Source of the DNA: Sphaerolaimus hirsutus
Lineage: Eukaryota; Nematoda; Chromadorea; Monhysterida; Sphaerolaimidae
Direction of reading: 5' to 3'
Length of the DNA: 64,000 nt
Assembly: GCA_964036195.1 (NCBI GenBank)
Contig: OZ038450.1
Location: 12,216,701 to 12,280,700 of the forward strand
Part shown: piece after piece, positions 1 through 11,542 of the stretch
Numbering within the stretch: position 1 is the stretch's first letter
Layout of the letters: each line of letters starts with the position of its first letter
Notes under the pieces: model-generated
The model's database searches: none
Told to the model about the DNA's origin: nothing
The model's input: the letters and a program-made list of their open reading frames with translations, nothing else
Made by a program: the position numbers and the translations under genes

Positions 1-63
1 ATGAAGTCTATGAACAAGTACAAGGTTGGTTAAGTCAGACCTTTTCAAAAGTTTGTTAGGCAT

Positions 64-310
64 ACTCGGCGGACCGCAAAGTATGCGCCCAAAATTACTT
101 ATGTCTTGGTCGATAACGCGCGAGTTGGATACTTATGTATGCACTCTCACAAAAATGAAAATATTTAAAAAAGAAAAGGCACGTACAAACGAGGAATTTT
201 TCCCCGAAATATTTTTTCTTTTATTGCTGGAATCATTTTTGTTTTATTAATGATGACGTCATGATGGAGTGTTTCCTTCAGAAAAATGCACAGCATGCGG
301 TCCGCCGAGT
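64..310. mobile_element. TA-flanked MITE, CTCGGCGGACCGCA termini
   Basis: Perfect 15-bp inverted ends (64-78 and 296-310) reading ACTCGGCGGACCGCA. Taking the outer TA as target leaves the ends flanked by TA, as for Tc1/mariner-type insertions. A relative lies at 44936-45113, and a more decayed one ends near 50579. No coding sequence is seen. Confidence 0.6.
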
Positions 311-952
311 AATATATTAAATTTATTTCCATTAATGTTCCAAAAAAACTTTAAAGGACAGCCTTTGGCTTTTTGGAGCTTTTTGAAGTTTTTGGAACTT
401 TTTAGTTATTAACAAAGTGCTTTGCAATAATTGTGTGCATGGAAGCATAGTTGGATAGAACAAACATCCCGACAACCCGCGACAACAAAAAACGTGATCG
501 AGTGTGTGATAACGTATTTTATCTGAACCCCAGCAGAAGTCCAAATCTATAAGACCGCCAGCCAAACCACACGTGACTCACATCGATCGAACGTTTTTTG
601 TGTGTTATGCTCGTAGAGCACCCTGATTTATTGTACTGTACAATTGCGGTCATATATTTACACTATCACCATTTGGTGTGAAACGAAATGGAAACGAAAC
701 CTACCCGATATGAGACGAGACGAAGACTCACGAAAATAAACGTGTAAAAAATTGATAATACATAGCACCAGATACCAATCCCGCGCCCTGTTATAGTTTT
801 ATCAAGTCGAAGCTTCAAGTCACGCAAGTTTCAAATGCCCAGTAAAGTCGGCACAAAACATATTTTTCTCGAAAATATGCAGCGTCGTTTGAAATCTGTC
901 ACTTAACACGTCGCAAGATTGGGCCCCCCTAGAGCAACCATCACACTCGCTT
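311..952. other. Region downstream of the acid phosphatase stop
   Basis: AT-rich, with no gene recognised. It probably holds the phosphatase 3' UTR. A candidate AATAAA poly(A) signal on the minus strand lies at 627-632, about 320 bases past the stop. The short open frames here resemble nothing known. Confidence 0.35.
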
Positions 953-3900
953 TCAAGCCAACAGCGACTGCTGTCCATCAGCCGACTCCACGCGCCGCTG
1001 CTCGAGCCCGTCGTCGCTATCGTCGTCCATGTTCTCCAGTTGTTGGCGCAGCTGCAAGTCGGCGCGGTGCCGCCGCGTGTAGCGCCAGTGCGCCACCGAC
1101 ACGGCTACTAGCAGCACGGCCAGGATCAAGACCAGTAGACAGAGGAGTCCTGGGGGTGGGGGTAGATGTGGGAGGATGTGGTATGAACGACAGGTAGGGG
1201 TATTCTAGACTTGGACTCTCCGGGGGTTAGATAGATGGAAAATCGCTAAAAATAGGCAATAAGGCACATGAACAAGTGATTTTGGAGGTGAAATTCGTGA
1301 AACGGTATGAAAATTAGCGATTTTTAGCACAAATTGGGGTAAAACTTCGAGAAAATCCCCAGCTAAGGTTGGAAAAAAACACGTTTATCAGGTTTATCAG
1401 ACAAGTGGCAATACTCTGTGATGTTATATATGACCATTACTGGCTGTGGAGCCATTGGATAGCATTATAAGTGGTGATTTGTGTCAAAAATGTCCATTTT
1501 TTGTCAAATGTTCATATATCGCCTTATAGTCGAATGTTCGTGACTTCAACTGAAGTTTGGCACGGAATAGTGATCAAACAAGGTTATAAAAGGAGGTTGT
1601 TACTTTGGGAGTGATGTTACACACTGTGGAGGTACATGGAAGCACATTACCTGAATATTAAATACTGCAGCAACATATGACGGCTTATTAACCCATGGTA
1701 GCACATAGAAATGGATGCTTTGGTACTAAAAATGCCACAAAACCAATGAAAACAACCACCAATGTCAATTTGTGTAAATGGCGTGCTTGCGCACAAAAAT
1801 TTTGCAAAATACTTACTGCTTAGTACTAAAAATTTCGGCCAATGTTTTTTAAATAAAAAAACATCGGCCAACCCTATCCCCAGCCGAAGAATTTTTGCAT
1901 TCAATTTTGGGAAATGAATCCCTAACTCTTTACACACGTAGTAGCACTCGATTACAGCCGAAAGCTCCTAAACTGATAAATCTGATTTTAACACATTACT
2001 GGAAAGATACCTTTTGGCTCCTGGATATCGGTCAACACTAGTTGATGATTACATATTTCGGTGAACAGAAACGCGTTCAAAGCTGATTTATATGTGTTTT
2101 GAAAATTTCAGCTGTAAACCAGTTGTTGTGTGGGCCTTATTCAAAAAGTTTTTCAACATTTTCCCACAAAATGACCTCTTCTATCGATCAAATTCGCCCC
2201 CCTTCAGTGGGCCTTCGTTACAAATCCCCCCAAAAACCCACCCTGTATGAGCGAAGCATAAGCGAGGTAAAAGGGCCTTAGTCCACACTCGGCGTGCCAG
2301 TCCTTGGGGAACAGGTGCGCCTTCGCCTCCGCCAGCTTGTTCAGCGAGCACGGCGAGGGACAGCCCGATATCTCCAACTTGTACGGCTCGCTGCTACTCG
2401 TATTGCGGTAGAACAACTGGGTGATGTGGGGGGGGGGGAAGATTGGCATGAGTGTGACGGGGCGCAGCTTGTGGTTAAGTATAGGGTTCAAACCATATGA
2501 CTTTTCGATATCGATAGATTGTTCTCAAACTACATATTCGATACAAAAAATGGTCGATATTCGAAATGCTATATCGTGTGAACCCTCAAGTACCCTAGTT
2601 AAATAAGTACCGTTTTCTCGGGCATGTAAGAACATACCTATCAGGGCCGTTTCCAGGGGGGAGCGGGGGGAGCGGGGGGGGGGGATTGCAGCCCAACCCC
2701 CCTCCCGGGCGAGAGATGAAAATGTGCAGGAAAATGCGATTTTCAGTATCAATTTTTTTAGGTGTTTGCAAAAGCAAGCGCGCATTTTCTTATGTCGCAT
2801 GAGCTACTGTCTGCACATCGGTCCCTGTATCCCAAATACACATTACATGTACACAAAAATATGTTTCTCGCTCTATATGTATGCATATTTACATACATAT
2901 ACAGCGGTTCTCGGCGCCAGCGCCGACACCAATGGCGCCATAGCGTGGCGCCTAGGAATGGCGCCAGTGCCATGACACCATTCAATCACCATTAAGGTAA
3001 AATTTTAGGGGGGGGGGGGTCAGCCGTCGCCGGGTCCCGTAAACAAGCAGCCCCCCCCCCCCCCGCTCAAAAATCCTGGATACGTCCCTGATACCTATCA
3101 ACACTACAATCAACTCCGGAACATACCCAAAACAATGCGAAGTAACACTCACCTCTACATGAAACTGGCCATCAACTTCATGCAGCTCTATTAGCACCAG
3201 TGAAGCGTATGTAGGCGGGCTGCTATATGCACCCAGGGTCATCAGTAACGCCGCTGTGATCGTGTCATGCTGCGAAGTTTTGGGATGGGTCGCATCATTT
3301 GTGGAATTTGTTCTGGCACTGGGTTTAATAAGAGAGTTCAAACGGGATCTCAAATCCCTCATCATATCACGAATTCAGAATCCCATCAAAATTCAATATC
3401 ACAGGACACCGATTCAAAATGTGTTTTCAGCCTGTCATCCTCCATGATAAAGATTAACCCCAAGCTCTAAGATCCAACCAAATTTGAACAATTTGTCATC
3501 ATGAACACCTAGGGTTGGCCGATGTTTTTTAAAACGTTTTATTTTCAAAAAACGTTGTTTTTAAAAAAACACGAGGTCCGAAACGTTTTTTTTTAAACAT
3601 CGGCCAAAAATTTCTGTACTAAGCACTAGGTATTTTGCAAAAAATTTTGCGCGCAATTTCACATTGGTGGTTGTTTTCATTGGTTTTGTGGCATTTTTAG
3701 TATCAAAGCATCCATTTCTATGTGCTACACTGGGTAAATAAGCAGTCATATGTTGCTGTAGTATATAGTATTCAGGTAATGTGCTTCCATGTACCTCCAC
3801 AGTGTGTAACATCACTCCCAAAGTAACAACCTCCTTTTATAAACTTGATTGATCACCATTCCGCGCCAAACTTCACTGGAAGTCACGAACATTTGACTAT

Positions 3901-6900
3901 AAGGCGATATATGAAAATGTCGACAAAAAAAGGAAATTTTTGACACAAATCACCACTTATAATGCTATCCCATGGCTCCACAGTCATTATATGGTCATGT
4001 ATAACATCACAGAGTATTGTCACTTGTCTGATATACCTATATATGTTGACCCAGGAACATATATGGGAGCTTTAAAAAAACGTTTAAAAAAACGTTTTTA
4101 ATAAAAAAACGTTAAAACAAACAAACATGGTGTTAAAAAAAAGTTTTTTCCAACCCTATGAACACCTGGAACAAGCACACACACACACACACACAACTCA
4201 CAGCTGAATAAGCGTAATACTTCAAATTTTGGACATTCTCAGCATTTGCAGCTTTGTCCTGCATTCTGGCCACAATTTCGTCGAGTAGTGGCCCTCCCCT
4301 AAAGCGCAGAATCTGGTCTGTGGGATAATAGTGCTCCCAAGAAATCTTGTACATAGTGTCGAGCTTTTGAAACACAGTTTCATTGACCCACTCAGGCCAG
4401 GGATGGCTGCCCGGATCGCGGTCATTCCATTGTTTCTGAAAATGAAACTTTATAAATTATTTTAGAAAATTTGTAGTTCTAGCATGGGTTGAACGGGCTT
4501 TATACCAAAGTGACCTGATAGGAAAAGTGGAGTGCCTGTCGGAATTGTTGAGAAAATTTTAAGGGGTATATAGCAAATGACTGAAAGCAACAGTTGCGCA
4601 AATGAAAATCTGATTTTTGTCGATGAAAATGTAAATTACTTAAGTCAACTAAAAATGTCAACTCAAATTGAAGCACAACCTCCCGCCCTCCCAGCAAATT
4701 TGAAAAGATTATCTCACCATCAAAAGTTTTTAATATTTAAAAAATATGAAACTCTCATAAAAAACAAACGGATGAGGTTTGGAAACCCCCTCAGTGCTTA
4801 AACAACCGATGGAGAGAAGGTCATAAAAGAGAGTAGCTTTGAATGAACGAACCTCGCAAAACAACGGATCGAAAATTATCCAAACATCTTCAATGGAGTT
4901 CAACTCGACGTCAGCTTTTTCGCTGAGGAATATTATGAAATCTCTGTATTTTTCAGTGATCCGCTGTGCCGGTTCACTTTTCAGGTACTCAATGTAAAGT
5001 GCTTGTTCCGTGGGGCAGTCAGCTTCTAACCAGAGTTTCTGAAAAGGCGAAAGTAGAACTGAGGCGATTTGATATTTACAATGCGCGAGTAGAAATTTTT
5101 GTCTTCACTGGCAGCGTGCCAGATTGCGAATGCGAATAAGCTGAACTTTCGTAGCTGCTGAATGGTTCAATACATACGTTTTAAAAGCGACGCATCTTTC
5201 ACAATTTGGCACGATTTCACACGGAACAGTTGGCAGGATTTCAAGGTGAACCGCATGTCCACTGTACCAAGTAGCCAGTTTTTCTTTATACCGTATTTAC
5301 TCGATTAGTTCCCCCCTTGAATGGGGGGGGACTGTTTGAGTAAATACGGTATTCGCATTCAACAATAATTTCCCACTACCATTTTCGTAAACTTCTGACA
5401 AAATACTGCCTATCGAAGCGGAACGCTTTCGAAAAAGCACGCACACAAACCAAAAATCTAACTCAACACACATAATCCATTTCCCTCGGCACAGTGTGCA
5501 CGGGTATCGGCTGCCATGTCAAGTCGGAAAGGAATCTCTGTTCTGCATCTGGTGGATAATAGAAGCCAGCCAAATTGGCCTGGGCACTCATCAGAGTCCG
5601 GTTGTAGTCTGTGCTGCGGATGTAGATCTGCAAAATGTGGGGTTGTGGCCAGAATGGATAATTTTCGGAACGTGTAGTGTAGCAAGGACAGATCATATAC
5701 GTCAAGTGACGAATTTTGGACATATTAGTGGTCTCAAGTAAGTTCTTACAACAAAATATGGTCAAAAACTAGGCATGACACTGATGGTGATTTTATAAAC
5801 TGAATTTAAAAAAAATCTGATTTCTTTTCAAAACAAATCTTTCGTTTTTTAATCAAATGACAAATTTCTGGTAGATATACACAGTAGGTATTTCACATTT
5901 TGTTGTACGCAATTTCACTTAAAAATTGACAGCGAGGTTTTTCATTGGTTTTTGTGCTTTTAGTGGCAAATACTCCATTTCTACACGTCTACACTTGGCA
6001 CAAAAAATCGGAGCCAGCGCCGTTAGTAGACTTATCGTCCACGACCGCCGAACAAGCCTGACCCAAACCAACCTCCTTGGCGTCATATCTACTCTGCACA
6101 AACTGGGCGTATCTGTGCCGCAGCCAGACGCCCAGTTCGAACTGCTGCCGGGCGCCGATAGTGCTCAATTCCCCGAAGCCCTGCGGCCAGCTGGACTCGT
6201 TGTTGCGAGGATCGGTGGGCAATGCGCCACCGGGGGAACGGTCGCCGTGTCGCCATATCTGGTTGGGGGGGGGGGGTTGCTGGAATGGATAGACAGTAGA
6301 GGGGGGTTATTGGTGCTGCACACTAGTATATTCGGCGACAGCAAGGCAGAATCAAACCATAATTTCATGAATAAAATCTTGGGATAAATTCCATAGTAAA
6401 ACAAAATATCTTGATTAAACAACTATAAGTTTTGGTTCATTATTCAGATGGGTTATGGTAAATAAGTCTCCATACTAGGTGTGATGTGCGCCGAGCATAC
6501 AGTCGAAATTTGTGAAAATGATATCGGCATCCGAACACACTTACCAGAATGACGAGTGTCCACCTACTGTTGAGGGAGAACAAAAATCATTCATTCTTGC
6601 AAACTCAAATACCGTATTTCCTCGAAATATACCCAGGGGGTTTATTTTTTCAGAGTGGAAATTTTGAGGGGGTATTTCGAGGGGGGTTTATTAGTTCGCC
6701 AGAAATTTTCGTAAAAGGCGGTTGTAAAGAATGGGCTTTGACGTACCCAAAACAGTGATAAAGGTAAACTCAAAAAATATTTCCATACATATCAACGTAA
6801 ATATAAATCAACTGGGGTGGAACTCGACAAAACCATTGACGCAAAATCAGTGGGTAGTTCTAGCTGATCATTCATTTGTGACGCAAAACCCGGAATGAAA

Positions 6901-7278
6901 TAAATGAATATAGGTATATATACATATATACACTACAACGTATATACACTAGTCCATGTGTCGCCGCGATGCAAATTTACATCAATAAATACATCACGAC
7001 CTTATAAATATGCATGATGTACAGTTTTCCAGACGGGGGGTATTTCGAGGAGGGGGGCTATTTTTTCCCCAGCTCGAAAACACCCGGGGGTATTTAGAGG
7101 AAATACGGTATGTTGAAAACAGATTTACGAGTTGCCCAAATTCCACCTGTACACCAGTTCACCGTTTCCACACCGGGGAACTCACTGCGTGGACGAATCT
7201 CAATGTAGAACTCTGGCCATTCGCTCGGGTGCAGAGGTGCAACAAAACAACAACAACAGGCGAGTAGAGGGTGCGCAT
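953..7278 (-). CDS. ACP2: Histidine acid phosphatase, lysosomal/ACP2-like, probably membrane-anchored
   Basis: Branch-2 histidine acid phosphatase, which hydrolyses phosphomonoesters in the lysosome or outside the cell. Exons (minus): 7278-7186, 6258-6073, 5627-5472, 5038-4853, 4435-4202, 3269-3153, 2416-2287 and a last exon 1149-953. The first six join in frame. Exon 1 starts at an ATG followed by a hydrophobic signal peptide (VVVVLLHLC) and ends LRFVHA. Exon 2 opens IWRHGDRSP, the RHG catalytic motif with the nucleophile His near residue 35. Exon 3 has [18 protein letters not shown], exon 4 FDPLFCE, exon 5 FRGGPLLDE, and exon 6 begins with the HDT proton-donor motif near residue 286. Exon 7 has GCPSPC and DWHAEC. 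The last exon encodes a transmembrane helix and an acidic tail, as in ACP2. Exon 7 ends in phase 1, and joining it directly to the last exon would make TGA, so a small exon beginning GC or GT is probably missed between 1150 and 2286. Introns are full of mobile elements. Confidence 0.9.
1364..1876 (-). mobile_element. hAT-like MITE family A (TAGGGTTGG), 8-bp TSD TCCCCAGC
   Basis: Ends TAAGGTTGG and CCAACCCTA. Flanked by perfect 8-bp direct repeats TCCCCAGC at 1356-1363 and 1877-1884. The interior matches the other family A copies (3510, 7332, 48869), for example around CACAGTGTGTAAC and GGTAATGTGC. It sits in the last part of the acid phosphatase gene, within an older degraded family C copy (about 1205-1363). 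Confidence 0.85.
2477..2590. mobile_element. Short copy of the TAGGGTTCAAAC (family D) element
   Basis: Begins TAGGGTTCAAACCATATGAC and ends TCGTGTGAACCCTC, with CGATAT-rich interior, matching the complete copy at 34434-34789. No clean target duplication is visible. It lies in an acid phosphatase intron. Confidence 0.6.
2642..3090. mobile_element. hAT-like MITE family B (CAGGGACGTATCCAGG), TSD ATACCTAT
   Basis: Ends CAGGGCCGTTTCCAGG and CCTGGATACGTCCCTG are inverted repeats, flanked by perfect 8-bp direct repeats ATACCTAT at 2634-2641 and 3091-3098. The interior has G-rich runs near both ends and a GC-rich palindromic core of GGCGCCA motifs. It lies in an intron of the acid phosphatase gene. 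8-bp duplications with CAGGG ends are typical of the hAT superfamily; no transposase is present. Confidence 0.88.
3510..4158. mobile_element. hAT-like MITE family A, TSD TGAACACC
   Basis: Ends TAGGGTTGG and CCAACCCTA, flanked by perfect 8-bp repeats TGAACACC (3502-3509 and 4159-4166). Sub-terminal A/T tracts carry AACGTTTTTT runs, and the core is about 450 bp and shared by all copies. It is inserted in an acid phosphatase intron, ending 44 bp from the exon at 4202-4435. Non-coding. Confidence 0.92.
5289..5351. mobile_element. 63-bp TA-flanked hairpin MITE (CCGTATTTACTCGA)
   Basis: A miniature copy of the CCGTATTT family: TACCGTATTTACTCGATTAG on the left and its near-perfect reverse complement on the right, separated only by C and G runs. 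Flanked by TA. Larger relatives are at 6610-7110, 40686-41008 and 58569-58934. Confidence 0.7.
6610..7110. mobile_element. TA-flanked MITE, CCGTATTTCCTCGAA termini
   Basis: Inverted ends CCGTATTTCCTC(G/T)AA between TA dinucleotides; the next inward segments are CCC/GGG rich. About 500 bp, non-coding, inside the first intron of the acid phosphatase gene. TA flanks suggest Tc1/mariner-type insertion; this is inference from the ends alone. Confidence 0.7.
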
Positions 7279-7331
7279 CTGCAAACGGTTCAGCGTGCCC
7301 TTCGGGTATTTTATTTTATTTTGTGTACACC

Positions 7332-8017
7332 TAGGGTTGGCCGATGTTTTTTTTTAAACGTTTTTTTTATTAAAAAAAACGTTGTTTTTTTAAAAAAACA
7401 TGACGTCCGAAATGTTTTTTTTTAAAAAAAAAACATCGGCCGAAATTTTTAGTACTAAGCACTAGGTATTTTGCAAAATTTTTGCGCGCAAGCGCGCAAT
7501 TTCACACACAAATTGACATTGGTGGTTGTTTTCATTGGTTTTGTTGCATTTTTAGTATCAAAACATCGATTTCTATGTGCTACCATGGGTGAATAAGCCG
7601 ACATATGTTGCTGTAATACATAATATTGAGGTAATGTGCTTCCATGTACCTCCACAGTGTGTAACTTCACTCCCAAAGTAACAACCTCCTTTTATAACCT
7701 TGTTTGATCACCATTCCGTGCCAAACTTTACCTGATGTCACGAACATTCGACTATAAGGCGATATACGAACGATATGTTGACGAAAAATGGATATTTTTG
7801 ACACAAATCACCACTTATAATGCTATCCCATGGCTCCACAGCCATTATATGGTCATATTTAACATCACAGAGTATTGCCAGTGTCTGATGTACCTATATA
7901 TGTTGACACTAGGTCATATCTGGGAGCTTTTAAAAAAAAACGTTTTTTTTTTAAAAAAAAACGTTTTTTTTTTTTAAAAACATAGAGTTAAAAAAAAACG
8001 TTTTTTTTCCAACCCTA
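7332..8017. mobile_element. hAT-like MITE family A, TSD TGTACACC
   Basis: Ends TAGGGTTGG and CCAACCCTA with perfect 8-bp repeats TGTACACC (7324-7331 and 8018-8025). It is the clearest full-length copy (686 bp), and contains a GCGCGCAAGCGCGCAATTTC box near 7484. It lies just upstream of the acid phosphatase start codon. Confidence 0.93.
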
Positions 8018-8514
8018 TGTACACCAGAAGTTCGGTCCCTTCCAAAAATGGGGCATCATTCAAACCACCCCCCTACGTTGATCACTTTGTTGGGTGAACA
8101 TTGGGCCCAAAGTTTTTAAATGAGATTTTTAATTAATGACAGCTAAACAGATTTTAAATTATGACCAGAGGGGGAACAACTTCTGCGACGCACAAGTTTT
8201 TTTTGACTTCCATTGAATATTGAAGGTAACACAATTTGTTTTTCTGATCGTGCGATTTGGTATTTATCAGTGATATTCAGCGTTAATACATCGATTTGTT
8301 TTTAGATAGTTTATCGATATTCAGTGATAAGTTTGATGGACATAGAGCGGGAAATTAAATATAGGATTGAACCGTTCAGTTCCGATCAATGAACTCACAA
8401 TGGTTGTCAGATTTCTTATGTTTCGAAATCCTATTTCAAGTTCAAAATTTTGATCTTGAATATTTTCTAAGAACGCTCGAGCTCAGGCTCAACTTTTTCA
8501 ATTATCAAAATTCT

Positions 8515-8677
8515 GGGCCCCACACACACTAGTTGATATCGACACCAAATGTCAACTGGTTCTGATCCCAATTCAAAGCTTGCTGACGAGCCGACGAATG
8601 ACGTTTAAATGCAAGCTTGGAATTGGGATCGGAACCAGTTGACATTTGGTGTCGATGTCAACTAGTGTGTGTGGGGG
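8515..8677. mobile_element. Palindromic MITE, family H (CACACACTAGTTGACA)
   Basis: Nearly perfect palindrome. Each arm of about 70 bp runs from GGGCCCCACACACACTAGTT to an AAGCTT-containing centre, with only a short loop. A close second copy lies at 10057-10221; relatives with the same ends but different interiors lie at 20104, 37337, 39660 and 40149. No open frame. Confidence 0.8.
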
Positions 8678-8887
8678 CATACCAACAACGATGGCAAAAA
8701 CACACATATTAAATACAGAAACACGGAAACTCAAAAATTTCGATAAACTCAAAACTCTAATGAGTTTTTATTGGAGAACACGGAAACTCAGAAAACACAG
8801 GAAATTTAAAAAAGAAGTTTTTCATTGGATCCCACACTATACTGTGTTGAACTGAAGAAAGTAAGATAAAATGTGCATGTGTATACT

Positions 8888-9140
8888 CTGCGTACATAAT
8901 ACTCTGCCCTCGCACTGATTTATGTCTCGTGTTGGAAGTGTGCCAATGATTATTAAATCATGCGATTTCTGTAAAAGTATGAAAAAAATTCATCGATGTG
9001 AATATGTTAATGAATGACGATATAACAACAATCAATTTTGCCATCTTTTTCTGAAACTCGGACGCGTTAACCATCGTTGGCACACTTCCAGCGGGAACCA
9101 CGCGTGCAGGGTGTAAAGTAACCGGAGTATACATGTCAAT
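8888..9140. repeat. Dispersed repeat, copy 1
   Basis: Shares order and sequence with 31242-31475: an ATACTCTGCC start, then TGTCTC(A/G)(C/T)GTTGGAAG, and ACCACGCGTGCAGGGTGTAA near the end. No inverted ends or open frame are seen; class unknown. Confidence 0.5.
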
Positions 9141-10056
9141 AGATAAATGCATGGTAAAATGCGCATGTGTACATGTCAATAGATTGATGCATATATTAAG
9201 TTTCCAATGTTTAAGTATCCAAAAAGTGCTGATGCAAATCTTTAAAAGTTTCAAGTTCTTGTGATAATTGTTGAAGCAAATAGGCTTTTGTCAATTCGCA
9301 CAATTTCACTTGAGCGTTCTAAGTGTGTCAGCAACCACTGGTGTTTATGTTTATATGTCGTCATTTACAGACCCTGTTAAATTTCATGTAAAGTGTAAAC
9401 ACTCAAGTAAAATGTCATGGAAAATACGAAGTGTAATGTAAAAAACAGTAAATTTGACATTATACAGGACTTTTCACATTTCAAAAGCATCTTACAAACT
9501 TTCAGGAAGCCCCCTGAACCTGCATAAGCCAATTCGTTTTAAGAAAACCACTGTTTCTACATCGAAACACTGCTTCTGGTTAAAAACTGGAGTTTTCACC
9601 AAAAACACAGAAACATAGAAACTCAAACACAGAAAGTGTTCATTTTAAAAGCCATCGTTGCATACCACATGATGTTCTTGATCGGCACTTTGCGGCAGAA
9701 AAGTTGACTGAATTTAATATATTTTTTTATGTACCTAACAACCTATTAGAAAGTTGTACTATAATTTACCTAGTAAACAACAATTTCGGAATGAGTGACA
9801 AAGTAATGGGTATATTAACGAAATACGTAAATTAATACTATAGATATAAACTTTTCTACGTTCAATAGAGTACCATTCCTCGATGATCCTCGTTACAAAA
9901 TATTCACATGACACAAATACAATTGTTTACCAGCATCACCACTCTGAAGCAAAACAAGGAAAAAATGATATCACAACACAGAATGATAGAGAATGATAAA
10001 TAGCAAACGACCTGTCGTAGTGCAGAGCACCGCTGCAGCTGGGCGATGGAAACAAT

Positions 10057-10221
10057 GACCCAACACACACACTAGTTGACATCGACACCAAATGTCAACT
10101 GGTTCCGATCCCAATTTCAAGCTTTCAATTGAACGTCATTCGTTGGCTCGTCAGCAAGCTTTGAATTGGAATCGGAACCAGTTGACATTTGGTGTCGATG
10201 TCAATTAGTGTGTGTGGGTCC
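10057..10221. mobile_element. Palindromic MITE, family H
   Basis: Second close copy of the 8515-8677 palindrome, with about 75-bp arms. The centre differs (AATTGAACGTC), so the loop evolves faster than the arms. Confidence 0.8.
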
Positions 10222-10348
10222 AATATACTGGAAAGCACATATATTTATCTGTTGCATACTTCGATGGACCATTTCTGCATCCTTGACAGGTGAGAAGTTA
10301 ACATGTAAATGATAATTCAAGTGGCCAATAGTTTTACTTGTCATTGAC

Positions 10349-10792
10349 CAGGGCCGTATCCAGGGGGGGGGGCGGGGGGGCTGCAGCCCCCCCCCTCCCA
10401 GGGTGAGACCTGAAAAGTCCCGGAAAATGCAATTTTTCCTATACATTTTTTATGTTTCTTAAAAATTTTTGCGCGCAAGCGCGCAATTTCTTCCCCATAC
10501 ATTGTATTTTTAGCGGATCAGTCCCTGTCAACAAATATCCTTGAAAATGAACACATTTTTGCGACTTTCGCCGCATATGTATGCATATTTAAATCTATAT
10601 AAAGCGGTTCCTGGCGCTGGCGCCAACGCCAATAGCGCCATGGCGTGGCGCCATGGTATGGCGCTAGCGCCAAAACGCCTTTCCGTCCCTATATAGGGAA
10701 AAAATTTAGGGGGGGGGGGCTGAGCCCCCCCCGCTCGCCGGCCCCCGTAAACAAGCAGCCCCCCTCGCTCAAAAATCCTGGATACGTCCCTG
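10349..10792. mobile_element. hAT-like MITE family B, TSD TCATTGAC
   Basis: Ends CAGGGCCGTATCCAGG and CCTGGATACGTCCCTG, flanked by perfect 8-bp repeats TCATTGAC (10341-10348 and 10793-10800). Interior: C/G runs, a GCGCGCAAGCGCGCAATTTC box at 10471-10490, then a cluster of GGCGCCA palindromes. 444 bp, non-coding. Confidence 0.92.
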
Positions 10793-11542
10793 TCATTGAC
10801 CCATTAACTGAAATTTTACTTATCACATTACATGACTAGGTGCTTTCAAGTATTCTATCACAAAGTATTTGAACGAACTTAGAGGAAATTTTTCAAAGCG
10901 ACAACGTTGAATATGTGAATATGTGTTCGTTAAGCCTCTCAGATAAAATATGTTCTCACGTTATCAAATCGGAGTAGTAACATCGACAATAAGTTAGAAG
11001 ACAGCACAAAAATGTAGAATTTTTTTTGAAAATGAAACACAAAACCAATATCAAAAAATGAACAAAATGCTGAACATGTGATAATGTGACCAGAATCCAC
11101 GTGCCAAAATCAATTTTAAGTGTGCGTGTACACATTTACCGAGCTTTGGTCAAATTCAAAGCAATTTAACTATGAACAGTACCACGCACGCTCACCACAA
11201 ATAAAATTGATCAAAATGGCCCAAACTGCAGTACTGCAAAGAATGGCGCGAAACTCGCAGCAAAGCCAAAGAAGCTACCTGAAAAGATGCATTGAACTAT
11301 ATAAATATTTTATTATTGTTGATTTTTCAAGATGCTGCACATGGCAAACTTGTGCACAGGCAACAAAAGCACAAGGTTTTTCAATGTGTCGACAGCAGAA
11401 ACGGGAGAAAAATCGCGTAAAATATGGAGAAATAACTGAAAATAAGCGGAGCGGAACCTGTGATAGACATTTAGCTGATGCCGTTGGGGGGTAACCCCCG
11501 CCCCCCAACCAGACCCCCTGCAGACACACCAAAACAAACCAG

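Larger units (their letters stand above)
8018..11542. other. Gene-free stretch between acid phosphatase and YKT6
   Basis: No exon recognised on either strand. It holds two palindromic CACACACTAGTTGACA elements (8515-8677 and 10057-10221), one family B hAT-like element (10349-10792) and a dispersed repeat (8888-9140) whose second copy is at 31242-31475. The plus-strand open frame at 11120-11494 resembles nothing known. The last 300 bases are probably YKT6 3' UTR; a candidate AATAAA on the minus strand is at 11309-11314. Confidence 0.5.

Noticed and set aside
919..1197. 92-codon plus-strand open frame with Arg/Ala-rich protein.
   Set aside because: It is antisense to the last acid phosphatase exon, whose minus-strand reading is a clean transmembrane helix with acidic tail.
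11120..11494. 124-codon plus-strand open frame near the YKT6 3' end.
   Set aside because: No recognisable domain, AT-rich, no upstream promoter or matching exons. Could be 3' UTR of YKT6 read backwards; not called.
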